From Chloroflexota bacterium (GTDB lineage: Bacteria; Chloroflexota; UBA11872; VXOZ01): a stretch of DNA of 57,482 bases. The notes beneath the pieces are model-generated. The model searched no databases, was not told the DNA's origin, and saw nothing but the letters and a program-made list of their open reading frames with translations. The translations under genes and the position numbers were made by a program. This document shows, in pieces, positions 44,234 through 52,537 of this stretch; position 1 is the first letter of the stretch, and each line of letters starts with the position of its first letter. The stretch covers positions 1-57,482 of the forward strand of contig JAJEAH010000026.1 of assembly GCA_022824225.1 (NCBI GenBank), written 5' to 3'.

Positions 44234-45382
44234 ATGGCGACCAAAGTGATTCCCGGCCTGGAAGGCGTTGCCGCCGCGGAGACGCGGCTGAGTTACGTCG
44301 ACGGCCTTGCCGGACAACTATTCATCGGCGGGCATCCGCTCACGGAGCTTGCGCCCAACGCGACGTTTGAGGAGGCCGCCTTTCTGCTGTGGCACGACCG
44401 CCTGCCCGCTGCCCGGGAACTAGCCGCGCTGAAAGACCGGCTGCGCGACGGGCAGTCGCTGCCCGCCGCCACGCATAACATACTCGCGGAAGCCGCGACT
44501 AAACAGGCGCCCGTCATCGATGCGCTGCGCATGGCCTGCGCCACCCTTTCCCTGGGCGATGCGAATCCCGATGACACACGACCGGAGGCGCAACTGAGCC
44601 GCGCGGAGAAGATCTGCGCGGCCTTTCCCGTTATTGTGGCGAACTACGTGCGCGTGCGGGCGGGCAAGGAGATCGTGCCGCCCCGCGCCGACTACGGCCA
44701 CGCCGCGAACTACCTCTACATGTTGACCGGCGACGAACCCCACGCCGACTTCGTGCGCGCTATGGATACCTATCTCGTGACGGCCATGGACCACGGCATG
44801 AACGCTTCCACCTTCACCGGGCGCGTCATCGTATCCACGGAATCAGACCTCTACTCGGCCATCACGGGCGCCATCGGCGCGCTGAAGGGACCGGCCCACG
44901 GCGGCGCACCCGGTCCGGCGCTGAACATGGTGTTCGAAATCGGCACGGCAGACCAGGCCGAACAGAATATCCGCGCCCGCCTGGAACGCGGCGAGCGCCT
45001 GATGGGCTTCGGCCACCGCGTCTACAAAGTCCGCGACCCCCGCGCCGACGTGCTCTCCCAGGCGGCGGAACGGCTCTACGAACAGGCCGGCGACCGCAGC
45101 CTCTACGACCTGGCCCGCGCGGTGGAGGAGACGGCCCTGCGCCTGCTGGAGGAATACAAGCCGGGCCGCAACCTGCAGACGAACCTGGAGTACTACACCG
45201 CCCTCGTGCTGCATGGCGTGGGCCTTTCCGCCGAACTCTTCACACCCACGTTTGCCGTGGGCCGCGCGGGCGGTTGGTCGGCCCACTGCCTGGAGCAACT
45301 CTCCCACAACCGGCTCATCCGTCCCTCGTCCGCGTACACCGGCCCAAAAGACCGCCGTTGGGTGCCGCTGGCGGACCGCTAA
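44234..45382 (+). CDS. citrate synthase
   Basis: A 382-residue small-type citrate or 2-methylcitrate synthase that condenses acetyl-CoA (or propionyl-CoA) with oxaloacetate. Active-site signatures are 'AMDHGMNASTFTGRV', 'GALKGPAHGGAP' and 'MGFGHRVYKVRDPR'; the C-terminal Arg-rich region 'SAYTGPKDRRWVPL' closes the fold. The start is ATG 44234 with GAAGGGAG upstream. It is a single gene with no adjacent methylcitrate-cycle genes, so ordinary citrate synthase is favoured. Confidence 0.94.
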   Translation: MATKVIPGLEGVAAAETRLSYVDGLAGQLFIGGHPLTELAPNATFEEAAFLLWHDRLPAARELAALKDRLRDGQSLPAATHNILAEAATKQAPVIDALRMACATLSLGDANPDDTRPEAQLSRAEKICAAFPVIVANYVRVRAGKEIVPPRADYGHAANYLYMLTGDEPHADFVRAMDTYLVTAMDHGMNASTFTGRVIVSTESDLYSAITGAIGALKGPAHGGAPGPALNMVFEIGTADQAEQNIRARLERGERLMGFGHRVYKVRDPRADVLSQAAERLYEQAGDRSLYDLARAVEETALRLLEEYKPGRNLQTNLEYYTALVLHGVGLSAELFTPTFAVGRAGGWSAHCLEQLSHNRLIRPSSAYTGPKDRRWVPLADR

Positions 45383-45795
45383 CCCACGTCCGGACTGCCA
45401 TGGCGGCCGTTTCCCGCGCGTAGTGCGGCTAGTGACGCCCAGTGTTGTCGCAATAAGCTCAGACACTGGGGCAAGTGGGGCGAGTATTCCTTGCTTACGC
45501 AATGGCAACGTTGTCGCAATGGCGTAGGGGCACGACATGTCGTGCCCCTACCGTAGTTGACAGTCCGCGTAGCGGCAATCTGATCTTGGCTTTCGACTTC
45601 AATGCGACACTATTGCTAGTAACGCGCCCGTGTGTTTGGGGAGTATGGACACCAACGTGCCCGCGACTTGACGAGCATATACCAAAACTTGCAATCTAGT
45701 AACCAGCTTGAAGGTGGGTTTGCGCTGTTCGGGTTACGGGTTCGTTTTAGTGCGGCGCAAACTGGGGTAGGACAGCATGGAGAGGAGCAATTCTC
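45383..45795. other. intergenic region with a 28-base palindrome
   Basis: There are 413 bases between citrate synthase and the solute-binding gene. A repeated GTTGTCGCAAT occurs twice, and a long palindrome lies at 45524-45551. A TTGACA at 45557 lacks a good -10. No gene was recognised. Confidence 0.5.
45524..45551. repeat. perfect 28-base palindrome
   Basis: Half-site GTAGGGGCACGACA followed directly by its reverse complement. The motif 'GGGGCACGACATGTCGTGCC' is of the type commonly seen as dispersed intergenic repeats; one copy is in this window. Confidence 0.75.
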
Positions 45796-47172
45796 ATGCG
45801 AAACGGACGATTGTCCCGGCGGATGTTCTTGGGCACCGCCACGGCCGTAGGCGGCGCGGCGTTCTTGGCCGCGTGCGGCACCGCGCAGACCGGCGAGATG
45901 GCGGCGGAAGAAGAAGAGATGGCGCCGGCGGAAGAGGCGCAAGAGGCGGAAGCCGCCCCCGAAGCCGAGACGGTAGAACTCATCTATCTGTCGCGCGACT
46001 CCGCGTCTACCACCGAAAAGGTGCGGGTCTTCTTCGACCGCTATGAAGAGGAAACACCGGGCGTTACCGTGGAACTCCAGAATCTTCCCAGCGTCAACGA
46101 GGCGCTGACGAAGCTCAGGGTAGCCGCGGCGGCCGGTGTGCCCATCGACTTCCTGCGGTGCAGTTGGGGTTCCTACCTTGACCTGGTGGAAGCCGAGGTG
46201 CTGCAGCCGTTGGACGACTTCTTCAAGCGCGACGGGCTGGTCACTACCGAAGTCTTCCTGCCCGCCACGCTGACCCAATGGCTGGACCAAGGCGTCCTGT
46301 GGGGCATGCCGGCCTCGGGTAACTGCGACGCGCTGCTCATCAACAAGCAGTTGCTGGATAACGCCGGTCTGGAACCGCCCCCAATCGACCCGGCGGACGC
46401 TTCCTGGACCATGGACTCGTTTCTGGAATACGCCCAGGCCATGACGCTGGGGAACGAGCAATTCGGCCACACCGGCGGCGTCTCGGCCTTCAACGTTTCC
46501 GGCATCGCCACCGGCACCTACTTCGGCGAGTTCTGCTGGAGCGAAGCAGAGAAGCGCGGGAACATGGACCATCCCGTCTTCATCGACGCGTTGCAGTACT
46601 GGTACGACCTGCGCGAGAAGCATCGCGTAGTGCCAAACGCGGACGAGGCCGCTACGATCGGCGGCGAACAGCACATCTGGCTCTCGGGCAAGATCGGTAT
46701 GCATATTTCCAACGGCTACCGGCCGCCGGCTGAGTTCGAGGTGATCGGCGCTGCCCTGCCCTACACGGGCGAGGCGCCGAATAAGTCGGGCCGCGCGTGG
46801 TACCCCGCCATCCTCATGGGCAGCGGACACAAGGTCGACCACGCCTGGGCCGCGATGAAGTGGATGATCAGCGGCGAGAACAGCGTGGAATACACATTGG
46901 CCATGGGCCACACGATTAGTCCCGTGGCAGCGGTTTCCACACTGCCCGCCGAGCAACTGAAGATCGACTTCGGGTACGACTCGGTCGCCCACGCCAACCA
47001 GTCCGCGTACAGCGGCCCGGCCGGTTGGGGCTTGCTGCGCTACACCACCTGGGGTGAGTGGCGCAACGAAATCGGCCCGGTCTACGAACAATTCAACACC
47101 GGCAACATGACCGCCGAGGAATACGGCCGCGCAGCCACCGACCTGCTGAACGCGATCATCATTCCTCAATAG
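45796..47172 (+). CDS. ABC transporter solute-binding lipoprotein (family 1), orphan
   Basis: A 458-residue extracellular solute-binding protein of the carbohydrate-uptake type. The signal 'RLSRRMFLGTATAVGGAAFL' carries a twin-Arg motif, and Cys27 in 'LAACG' is the lipidation site. A Glu/Ala-rich linker (about 30-58) leads into the two-lobe domain ('PGVTVELQNLPSVNEALTKL', 'GYRPPAEFEVIGAALPYTG'). The start is ATG 45796, preceded by GGAGAGGAG. A strong terminator follows and no permease or ATPase gene is adjacent, so the transporter partners must be elsewhere. The ligand is unknown. Confidence 0.92.
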   Translation: MRNGRLSRRMFLGTATAVGGAAFLAACGTAQTGEMAAEEEEMAPAEEAQEAEAAPEAETVELIYLSRDSASTTEKVRVFFDRYEEETPGVTVELQNLPSVNEALTKLRVAAAAGVPIDFLRCSWGSYLDLVEAEVLQPLDDFFKRDGLVTTEVFLPATLTQWLDQGVLWGMPASGNCDALLINKQLLDNAGLEPPPIDPADASWTMDSFLEYAQAMTLGNEQFGHTGGVSAFNVSGIATGTYFGEFCWSEAEKRGNMDHPVFIDALQYWYDLREKHRVVPNADEAATIGGEQHIWLSGKIGMHISNGYRPPAEFEVIGAALPYTGEAPNKSGRAWYPAILMGSGHKVDHAWAAMKWMISGENSVEYTLAMGHTISPVAAVSTLPAEQLKIDFGYDSVAHANQSAYSGPAGWGLLRYTTWGEWRNEIGPVYEQFNTGNMTAEEYGRAATDLLNAIIIPQ

Positions 47173-47237
47173 CCGCGGCAGGGCAGGTCTGTCCGTTCTC
47201 GGTCAAGGGGAACGAGCGGCTACTCTGAAGTTGGCAA

Positions 47238-47276
47238 CAAGAAGAGGCGGGAGGAAAAACCTCCCGCCTCTTCTTG
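47238..47276 (+). terminator. strong hairpin terminator
   Basis: A perfect 17-base-pair stem (CAAGAAGAGGCGGGAGG and complement) with an AAAAA loop begins 66 bases after the solute-binding gene. The convergent nuclease gene ends 53 bases later, so it may serve both directions. Confidence 0.85.
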
Positions 47277-47328
47277 CTGCAGTCGTCGTGCTGCATTCAT
47301 CGCGCAGGCACGCGCCGTTTGATTGACG

Positions 47329-48696
47329 TCAAGCTGGATGTTCCGCTTCTTCTCCATCCTCCGACCGAGCCTTTTCGCTTTGGTATTCCTTCAAGCAATC
47401 AATGACGACGTTGTTGATCTCAGGGAACTGGCTTTGGGAAAATTCTTCTAGTCTGTCCGATATGGTCTGGCGAATCCCCTCCTCGTCATACCAATGCTCG
47501 TAGTCTGAGCTCTCGAGTATGCTCACCCCGAAGTGCAGGTCGATGTAGTCTTCGGAGTATCCCGGCAGCGGGTCTTTGAACAACTCAGGGTCTGCCGTGA
47601 TACGATCAAAAAGCTTCTTCTTTAAGTCGCCAGGGACTCTCTTGGCGAAGCACAGGGACAGGTCAGCCCCTTGGTTGGTGAGCCGAACTTGGAAAAGCAG
47701 TAGGCTGTTTGGCCAAGAGTCTGTCTTGAGCGCCTCGTACTTGTCCCAGTCAGCGGAGACAAACCGGTAATACGGAAGATTGCACGTGCCTTTCACCCAT
47801 TCTTTGTGCGCGCCGACCACTTCACCAACCATGTGGTATCCCTCTTTCACATAGTTGGGCTCGTACTGGTCCCGGTGCTCGATTATCAGATCGATGGCCC
47901 GCTTATGCTTCCGGTAAATCATACGGGCCAGCTCGTGTACGTCGTCACTGACATCAGGCACGATATTTCTCCTCAAAGTGATTTCGTATTGACGCAGCGC
48001 GGCGGCAACGTCCGGGTGAATGGAGCCGCCCTTTTTCTCGATGGTCCGCTGAATGATCCGGGAGATGCGCGCGTAGTCAAACGTAATCCAGTAGTCCCTT
48101 TCGGTTGCGTCTTGGGGGATTTCCTCCTTGGGCGTGAGAAACACCAGGCGTATCGTATAGCCTGGATAATCCTCGTCGAGCGCCTTCCGATAGAAGGCCA
48201 GTTGATTCCCGCTCTCCGATGCCCATACTTTGTTCTCCACCACGCACAGAAACTTGGCCTGCTCGTTGAGAATGCGGATATCCAAGAAGCCGGATCCTCC
48301 GTCGTGTTCGAGGTGTTGCTCCCGTTGCACCGTCGTGCTCTGCCGGACACCGGCGCCAACGGCGCCGGCGGCCCCGATTCCGGTAAGAAACTCTTTGAGA
48401 AAGTAGTCGCCGAGGCCGTGATTGTCTCCAGGGCGCAAAAGCCAGGCGAGGAAATTGGAATGAAATCTCTCGGTACCATCCAATCCCAAAGTCCTGAAGA
48501 CGTCCACCTCCTCTTCCCACCCAACAGCGATTGCCGCCAACCGCTCCAGAGCTTCTCCGTCCTCCTCCAAGTGCCGCAAGGACCGGCGAGCGGCCTCATC
48601 CTGGCGGATGAAGAGTCGCTCGAGTTCTCCCAAGTCGTCCTCCAGTTCTTCTAAGGCCCCGGTAAGCCCAGGGCTGCGACTGTCGTGTGTCGTCAT
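47329..48696 (-). CDS. PD-(D/E)XK nuclease family protein (PDDEXK_20-like)
   Basis: A 455-residue protein. The N-terminal motif 'RFHSNFLAWLLRPGDNHGLG' (78-97) and the catalytic segment Asp139 ('FLDIRI'), Glu154-x-Lys156 ('VVENKVWAS') and Gln165 ('GNQLAFYRK') match the PD-(D/E)XK fold. The remainder (about 210-440) is unassigned and mostly helical with beta strands. It is a probable DNA-cleaving enzyme. No methylase or partner is adjacent, so it may be a standalone defence gene. The start is ATG 48696; an in-frame ATG at 48762 is possible but lacks a site. Base composition is somewhat AT-richer than the neighbours. Confidence 0.8.
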   Translation of the reverse strand: MTTHDSRSPGLTGALEELEDDLGELERLFIRQDEAARRSLRHLEEDGEALERLAAIAVGWEEEVDVFRTLGLDGTERFHSNFLAWLLRPGDNHGLGDYFLKEFLTGIGAAGAVGAGVRQSTTVQREQHLEHDGGSGFLDIRILNEQAKFLCVVENKVWASESGNQLAFYRKALDEDYPGYTIRLVFLTPKEEIPQDATERDYWITFDYARISRIIQRTIEKKGGSIHPDVAAALRQYEITLRRNIVPDVSDDVHELARMIYRKHKRAIDLIIEHRDQYEPNYVKEGYHMVGEVVGAHKEWVKGTCNLPYYRFVSADWDKYEALKTDSWPNSLLLFQVRLTNQGADLSLCFAKRVPGDLKKKLFDRITADPELFKDPLPGYSEDYIDLHFGVSILESSDYEHWYDEEGIRQTISDRLEEFSQSQFPEINNVVIDCLKEYQSEKARSEDGEEAEHPA

Positions 48697-48885
48697 AGCG
48701 TCTGAAGAGCCTCTTTGAGAAATACCTGCCTGGTTAAGACAGGCTGCGTCCATCAAGGCCATCTACCAGTCAAGATGATACCACCGTCGCGCGGCGAACA
48801 GAGAAGTGCCAGTAACCTAACGGATCAGCAGTGGTCAAGCGTGCGCATGCTGTTGTTTCCACAGTGGGACGGACCCGGAGGCCCG

Positions 48886-49734
48886 CTAACTTTGGCAATG
48901 CGGATTGGTCTGCTTGAGCCACGCGACAAATGACGCGGAACACCAACGCGTCGGATCGGCCTCGGCGAGCGCCAGCCAGGTGTCCACCATGGGGCGCGTC
49001 CGCGCGCAGCGGATCGTGGCCGCGCCGATCGAGCCGGTGCGCAGCAGGCCCTCACGCGCGAGATGCGTTTCAAACACTTCGCGCGCGGCAAAGCCCATGC
49101 TCGGCCACACGCCCGGGTGCTGCCAGCCCATGACCTCCGCCGCCAGCGCCGCCCGCTGTGCTGGCGCGGCCCGCAGCAGCGCCCGCGCCACCAACAGGCT
49201 CTCCACGAAGTGCACCATCGTATTGACGTGAAAGTTCACTCCCAGAAAGCAATACGCCGCATTCCAGTCGTAGAGCTTCTGCCAGGGACTCTGCCGGGCG
49301 AAGGCCCGCGGGCCCCACGGGCTGCGGCGCAGCCCCGCCGCGCCGTGCCTGGCCGTGAGTTCTTCCGCCCGCGGGCCGATGGCCGCCACGGAGTGCGTGG
49401 CGTGGTCGCTGCGCACGGCTGCCGGTCGGCGGCGCAATACCTCGGTAATGCGGCCCACGTAGGAGGGAGAGGTATCCCTGTGCCACCGGGCAAACGTCAG
49501 ATGCCGTTGGCCTGCAGGCATGCGGCACAGCGTCGGCACGGCCACCGTGCCGGTGGGGCCGACGGCAGCCCGGAAGCCATCGATCACCGTGTCCGCGCCG
49601 CCAACGACCCAGCCCATGCTGCTCAGAGAGCTGTGGAACATCACCGTATCGCCGCTGCGCACGCCTACCTCGCGCAGGGAGTCGCTGATCTCATCGCGGA
49701 AGACATGAATGGCGTTCTTCCCGGCTCGCGGCAC
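48886..49734 (-). CDS. AAC(3)-family aminoglycoside N-acetyltransferase-like protein
   Basis: A 282-residue protein of the AAC(3)/YokD acetyltransferase family, which acetylates the 3-amino group of aminoglycosides or unknown amines. Family landmarks are 'VMFHSSLSSMGWVVGGADTV', 'GTVAVPTL', and 'RSDHATHSVAAIGPRAEEL', the last holding the catalytic His region. The start is ATG 49734. It is a single gene, divergent from the TIM-barrel gene. Environmental members often do not confer resistance, so a metabolic role is equally possible. Confidence 0.87.
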   Translation of the reverse strand: MPRAGKNAIHVFRDEISDSLREVGVRSGDTVMFHSSLSSMGWVVGGADTVIDGFRAAVGPTGTVAVPTLCRMPAGQRHLTFARWHRDTSPSYVGRITEVLRRRPAAVRSDHATHSVAAIGPRAEELTARHGAAGLRRSPWGPRAFARQSPWQKLYDWNAAYCFLGVNFHVNTMVHFVESLLVARALLRAAPAQRAALAAEVMGWQHPGVWPSMGFAAREVFETHLAREGLLRTGSIGAATIRCARTRPMVDTWLALAEADPTRWCSASFVAWLKQTNPHCQS

Positions 49735-49936
49735 CGGTACCGGCTCCCTTCTGGATACACGCCCTTCTCCCCGCCTATTCTACCTGGCGCATGCCAATGC
49801 TAGTATAGTGATAGTCACGCGCGGGCAGCCGTCACCGAGAATCACGCGTCTCCCGCACGGTTTCCAAGCGCGGACGTGCGGCAGTTGAATGCTACGATCT
49901 ATCGGCTGAGACTCGCGGGAAGGGACCGGTGAAGGC

Positions 49937-51139
49937 ATGTACGGTGTAATCTGGACGTATCCCTGGGACGTGCTGGATGAGGGGATCGACACGGCGTTGG
50001 CGCGTATTGCCAACGAAGGCGGGATGCAGGCGGTTTCCCTCGCCCACAGCTACCACAACGTCAAGCACCTGCGGCCGCACAGCCCAGGGCGCAGGCTGTT
50101 CGTCGCCAACTCGTCGGCTATCTACTTCCAACCCGACCTCCCGCGCTATGGCGCGGTCAAGCCCATCGTAGCGCCGCTGGCGCAAGAGAACGACCCGCTG
50201 CGCCGCATTCGCGACGCCGTGGACAAACACGGCCTGGCCTACCACGCCTGGACGGTCACGCTGCACAACAGCGCGCTCGGATCGGTCTATCCCGGCATTA
50301 ATACCGTCAACGCGCTGGACGACCGCGTGCCGCACTATCTCTGCCCCGCCAATCCCGACGTGCGCGCGTACTTCACGGCGCTCGTGAGCGACATCGCCGA
50401 CAACCTCGCCCCCGCGCAGATCGAGTTGGAATTCCTGCACTACGGCACGTTTGAGCACGACGTGCACCACGGCATTCCCAGCGTGGCCTTGGACCCCTTT
50501 ACGGAATTTCTCTTGGGTCTCTGCTTCTGCGAGCACTGCCTCCGCAACGCCGAGAACGCGGGCGTGGACGGCGCGGCGGTGCGGCAGTGGGCGCGCGACC
50601 ATATTCTCGACTACCTGGAGGGCGACCAATTGCCGGCGCTGGGCGGCCTGGGCGACAACGTCGCCGGCCACGCCTTGACGTTCGGCGCGCTGGACGGCTA
50701 CTTGCGCATGCGCATCGATACCGTCACGTCGCTGTGGGCGGAGTGCAAAGCGGCCCTGGGCGGCAAAACGGACTTCGTGCCCATCGTCAACATGGGCATC
50801 GGCCTGCCCGACCAAGCCTCCGTCATCCAGGCGCTGGTGGGCGTGGACATCGGCCGCGCGCTGGATGAGAAGATTCCCGACGAACTCTTGGACTGCGCCG
50901 GCTATTCGCTGGACGGACTCCCGCTTGCCCGGGCCGTGCACGACCTGCGGCGCCTGGTGAACGGCCGTGTGCCCATCCGCGCGGGACTGCGCCTCATTCC
51001 ACCGCAAGTCATCACGTCGGCGGACGTGGCCGGCCAGATCGAAAAAGTGCAAGCGCTGGGTATCGACCGGGTGAACGTGTACAACTACGGCCTGATGCGT
51101 TTGGCAAACCTGCGGGCGGCAAAAGCGGCGCTGGCATAG
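49937..51139 (+). CDS. TIM-barrel-like protein of unknown function
   Basis: A 400-residue soluble protein I cannot assign to a named family. The pattern of beta strands and helices ('YGVIWTYPWDVLDEGIDTAL', 'GLAYHAWTVTLHNSALG', 'QIELEFLHYGTF', 'RAGLRLIPPQVITS') suggests a glycosidase-like (beta/alpha)8 barrel. A Cys pair 'CFCEHC' at about 195-200 could bind a metal. There is no signal peptide. The start is ATG 49937. It is the first of a co-oriented run with the PLP enzyme, a DUF3604 protein, a solute-binding protein and an aminotransferase. Confidence 0.6.
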   Translation: MYGVIWTYPWDVLDEGIDTALARIANEGGMQAVSLAHSYHNVKHLRPHSPGRRLFVANSSAIYFQPDLPRYGAVKPIVAPLAQENDPLRRIRDAVDKHGLAYHAWTVTLHNSALGSVYPGINTVNALDDRVPHYLCPANPDVRAYFTALVSDIADNLAPAQIELEFLHYGTFEHDVHHGIPSVALDPFTEFLLGLCFCEHCLRNAENAGVDGAAVRQWARDHILDYLEGDQLPALGGLGDNVAGHALTFGALDGYLRMRIDTVTSLWAECKAALGGKTDFVPIVNMGIGLPDQASVIQALVGVDIGRALDEKIPDELLDCAGYSLDGLPLARAVHDLRRLVNGRVPIRAGLRLIPPQVITSADVAGQIEKVQALGIDRVNVYNYGLMRLANLRAAKAALA

Positions 51140-51370
51140 CGTGCGGCGCGCGGGTTTCAGGCCCTGCCGGCGCATGGGTCTTGCCGGGAAAGGCAGTAAT
51201 CTGCTTTGCACAACCTGCAACACCCGTCACCGTGGGTTGGGCGCGCCCGGCCTTTACGGCAATGGGCTCAGGCCGGTGTTTGGCTCTGGTGAACACAGAA
51301 TTACTGGACGCCCGTTAGGACGTACTGCATCGTCTGCATTCCGCTGCAAAAGCTGAGGAAAGAGGTAGCT

Positions 51371-52504
51371 ATGGCACGGTTTCACGAACGCTATGGGTTG
51401 ACGCCCATCATCAATGCCTGCGGCAAGATGACGCATCTCGGCGCGGCGGCGGTGCCGCCGGAGATAACGGAGCGTGTGCTGGAGGTCATGTCGGAGTTCG
51501 TCGAGATGCCGGACCTGCTGCGCGTGGCGGACGCGGCCATCGCCGACGCCACCGGCGCCGAGGGCGGCACGGTCACGCACTGCGCCGCGGCGGGCATCAC
51601 CGTGACCTGCGCCGGCGCCATGACCGGCGACGACCTGGGCAACGTGCTCTCCCTGCCCGACACCGCCGGCTTGAAGAACGAGGTTGTCATTCAGAAGGGC
51701 CACGCCGTCAACTTCGGCGCGCCCATCACCCAGATGATCCGCATGACCGGCGCGACCGTGGTGGAGTTCGGCGAGGTAAACCGGGCCCTGCCCGCGCATA
51801 TGGGCCGCGCCATTACTGCCAATACGGCGGCGGCCGTGTTCGTGCTCTCCCACCACACCGTGCAGCACAACCAGCTTTCGTTCGCGGAGTTCGTGGCGGT
51901 CGCCGACGCTCACGGCGTGCCGGTGATCGTGGACGGCGCGGCGGAGGCGTTTCTGGCCCGCGAACTGCTGGAGCAGGGCGCGGCGGCGGTGGTCTTCAGC
52001 GACCAGAAGCACCTGAACGGCTTTACGGCCGGGGTGATTGCCGGCAACCGCGCGCTCATCGACGCCACCGCCCTGCAAGGCATGGGCCTGGGACGCGCCA
52101 TGAAGCCGACGAAAGAGGGCATCGTGAGCGTGATCGCCACCATGGAGTGGCTGCGCGCGTTCGACCGCGACGCCTACGCCGCCGACATGGACGCGAAGAC
52201 CGATCCCGTGGTGGCGGCCATGGCGGAAATACCGGGGGTCACGGCCATCTCCGAGCCGGACATCACCGGCAACCCGCAAGCCCGCGCCAAGATCAGCGTC
52301 GATCCCGCCGTCACCGGCACAACCGCCGAGGCGGTCTGCGAAGCCCTGAAGGCCGGTACGCCGTCCATCCACCCCCGCGCCCACCACGTGGACGAAGGGT
52401 TCTTCTACATCGATCCCATCGAATTGCGCCTCAGCGAGGTGCCGACAGTGATTGAGCGTTTGCAGGAGATTTTTCAGGAAGCCAGCGTGCCGGTACAAGT
52501 ATGA
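51371..52504 (+). CDS. SelA-like / D-glucosaminate-6-phosphate ammonia-lyase-like PLP enzyme
   Basis: A 377-residue fold-type I PLP-dependent enzyme of the SelA superfamily. 'TPIINACGKMTHLGAAAVPP' at the N-terminus is characteristic. 'PVIVDGAAEAF' carries the Asp that pairs with the PLP ring, and Lys213 in 'SDQKHLNGFTAGVIAG' is the Schiff-base lysine. Relatives make selenocysteinyl-tRNA or eliminate ammonia from sugar amino acids; with no selB or tRNA-Sec nearby, a lyase is favoured. The start is ATG 51371 with GAGGAAAGAGG upstream. Only 33 bases separate it from the DUF3604 gene. Confidence 0.85.
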   Translation: MARFHERYGLTPIINACGKMTHLGAAAVPPEITERVLEVMSEFVEMPDLLRVADAAIADATGAEGGTVTHCAAAGITVTCAGAMTGDDLGNVLSLPDTAGLKNEVVIQKGHAVNFGAPITQMIRMTGATVVEFGEVNRALPAHMGRAITANTAAAVFVLSHHTVQHNQLSFAEFVAVADAHGVPVIVDGAAEAFLARELLEQGAAAVVFSDQKHLNGFTAGVIAGNRALIDATALQGMGLGRAMKPTKEGIVSVIATMEWLRAFDRDAYAADMDAKTDPVVAAMAEIPGVTAISEPDITGNPQARAKISVDPAVTGTTAEAVCEALKAGTPSIHPRAHHVDEGFFYIDPIELRLSEVPTVIERLQEIFQEASVPVQV

Positions 52505-52537
52505 GCAGTGTCCCACAGCAACGAATAGGAAACTAAC

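Noticed and set aside
45557-45586. TTGACA at 45557 as promoter of the first solute-binding gene
   Set aside because: The sequence 18 bases downstream (TGATCT) is a poor -10 match.
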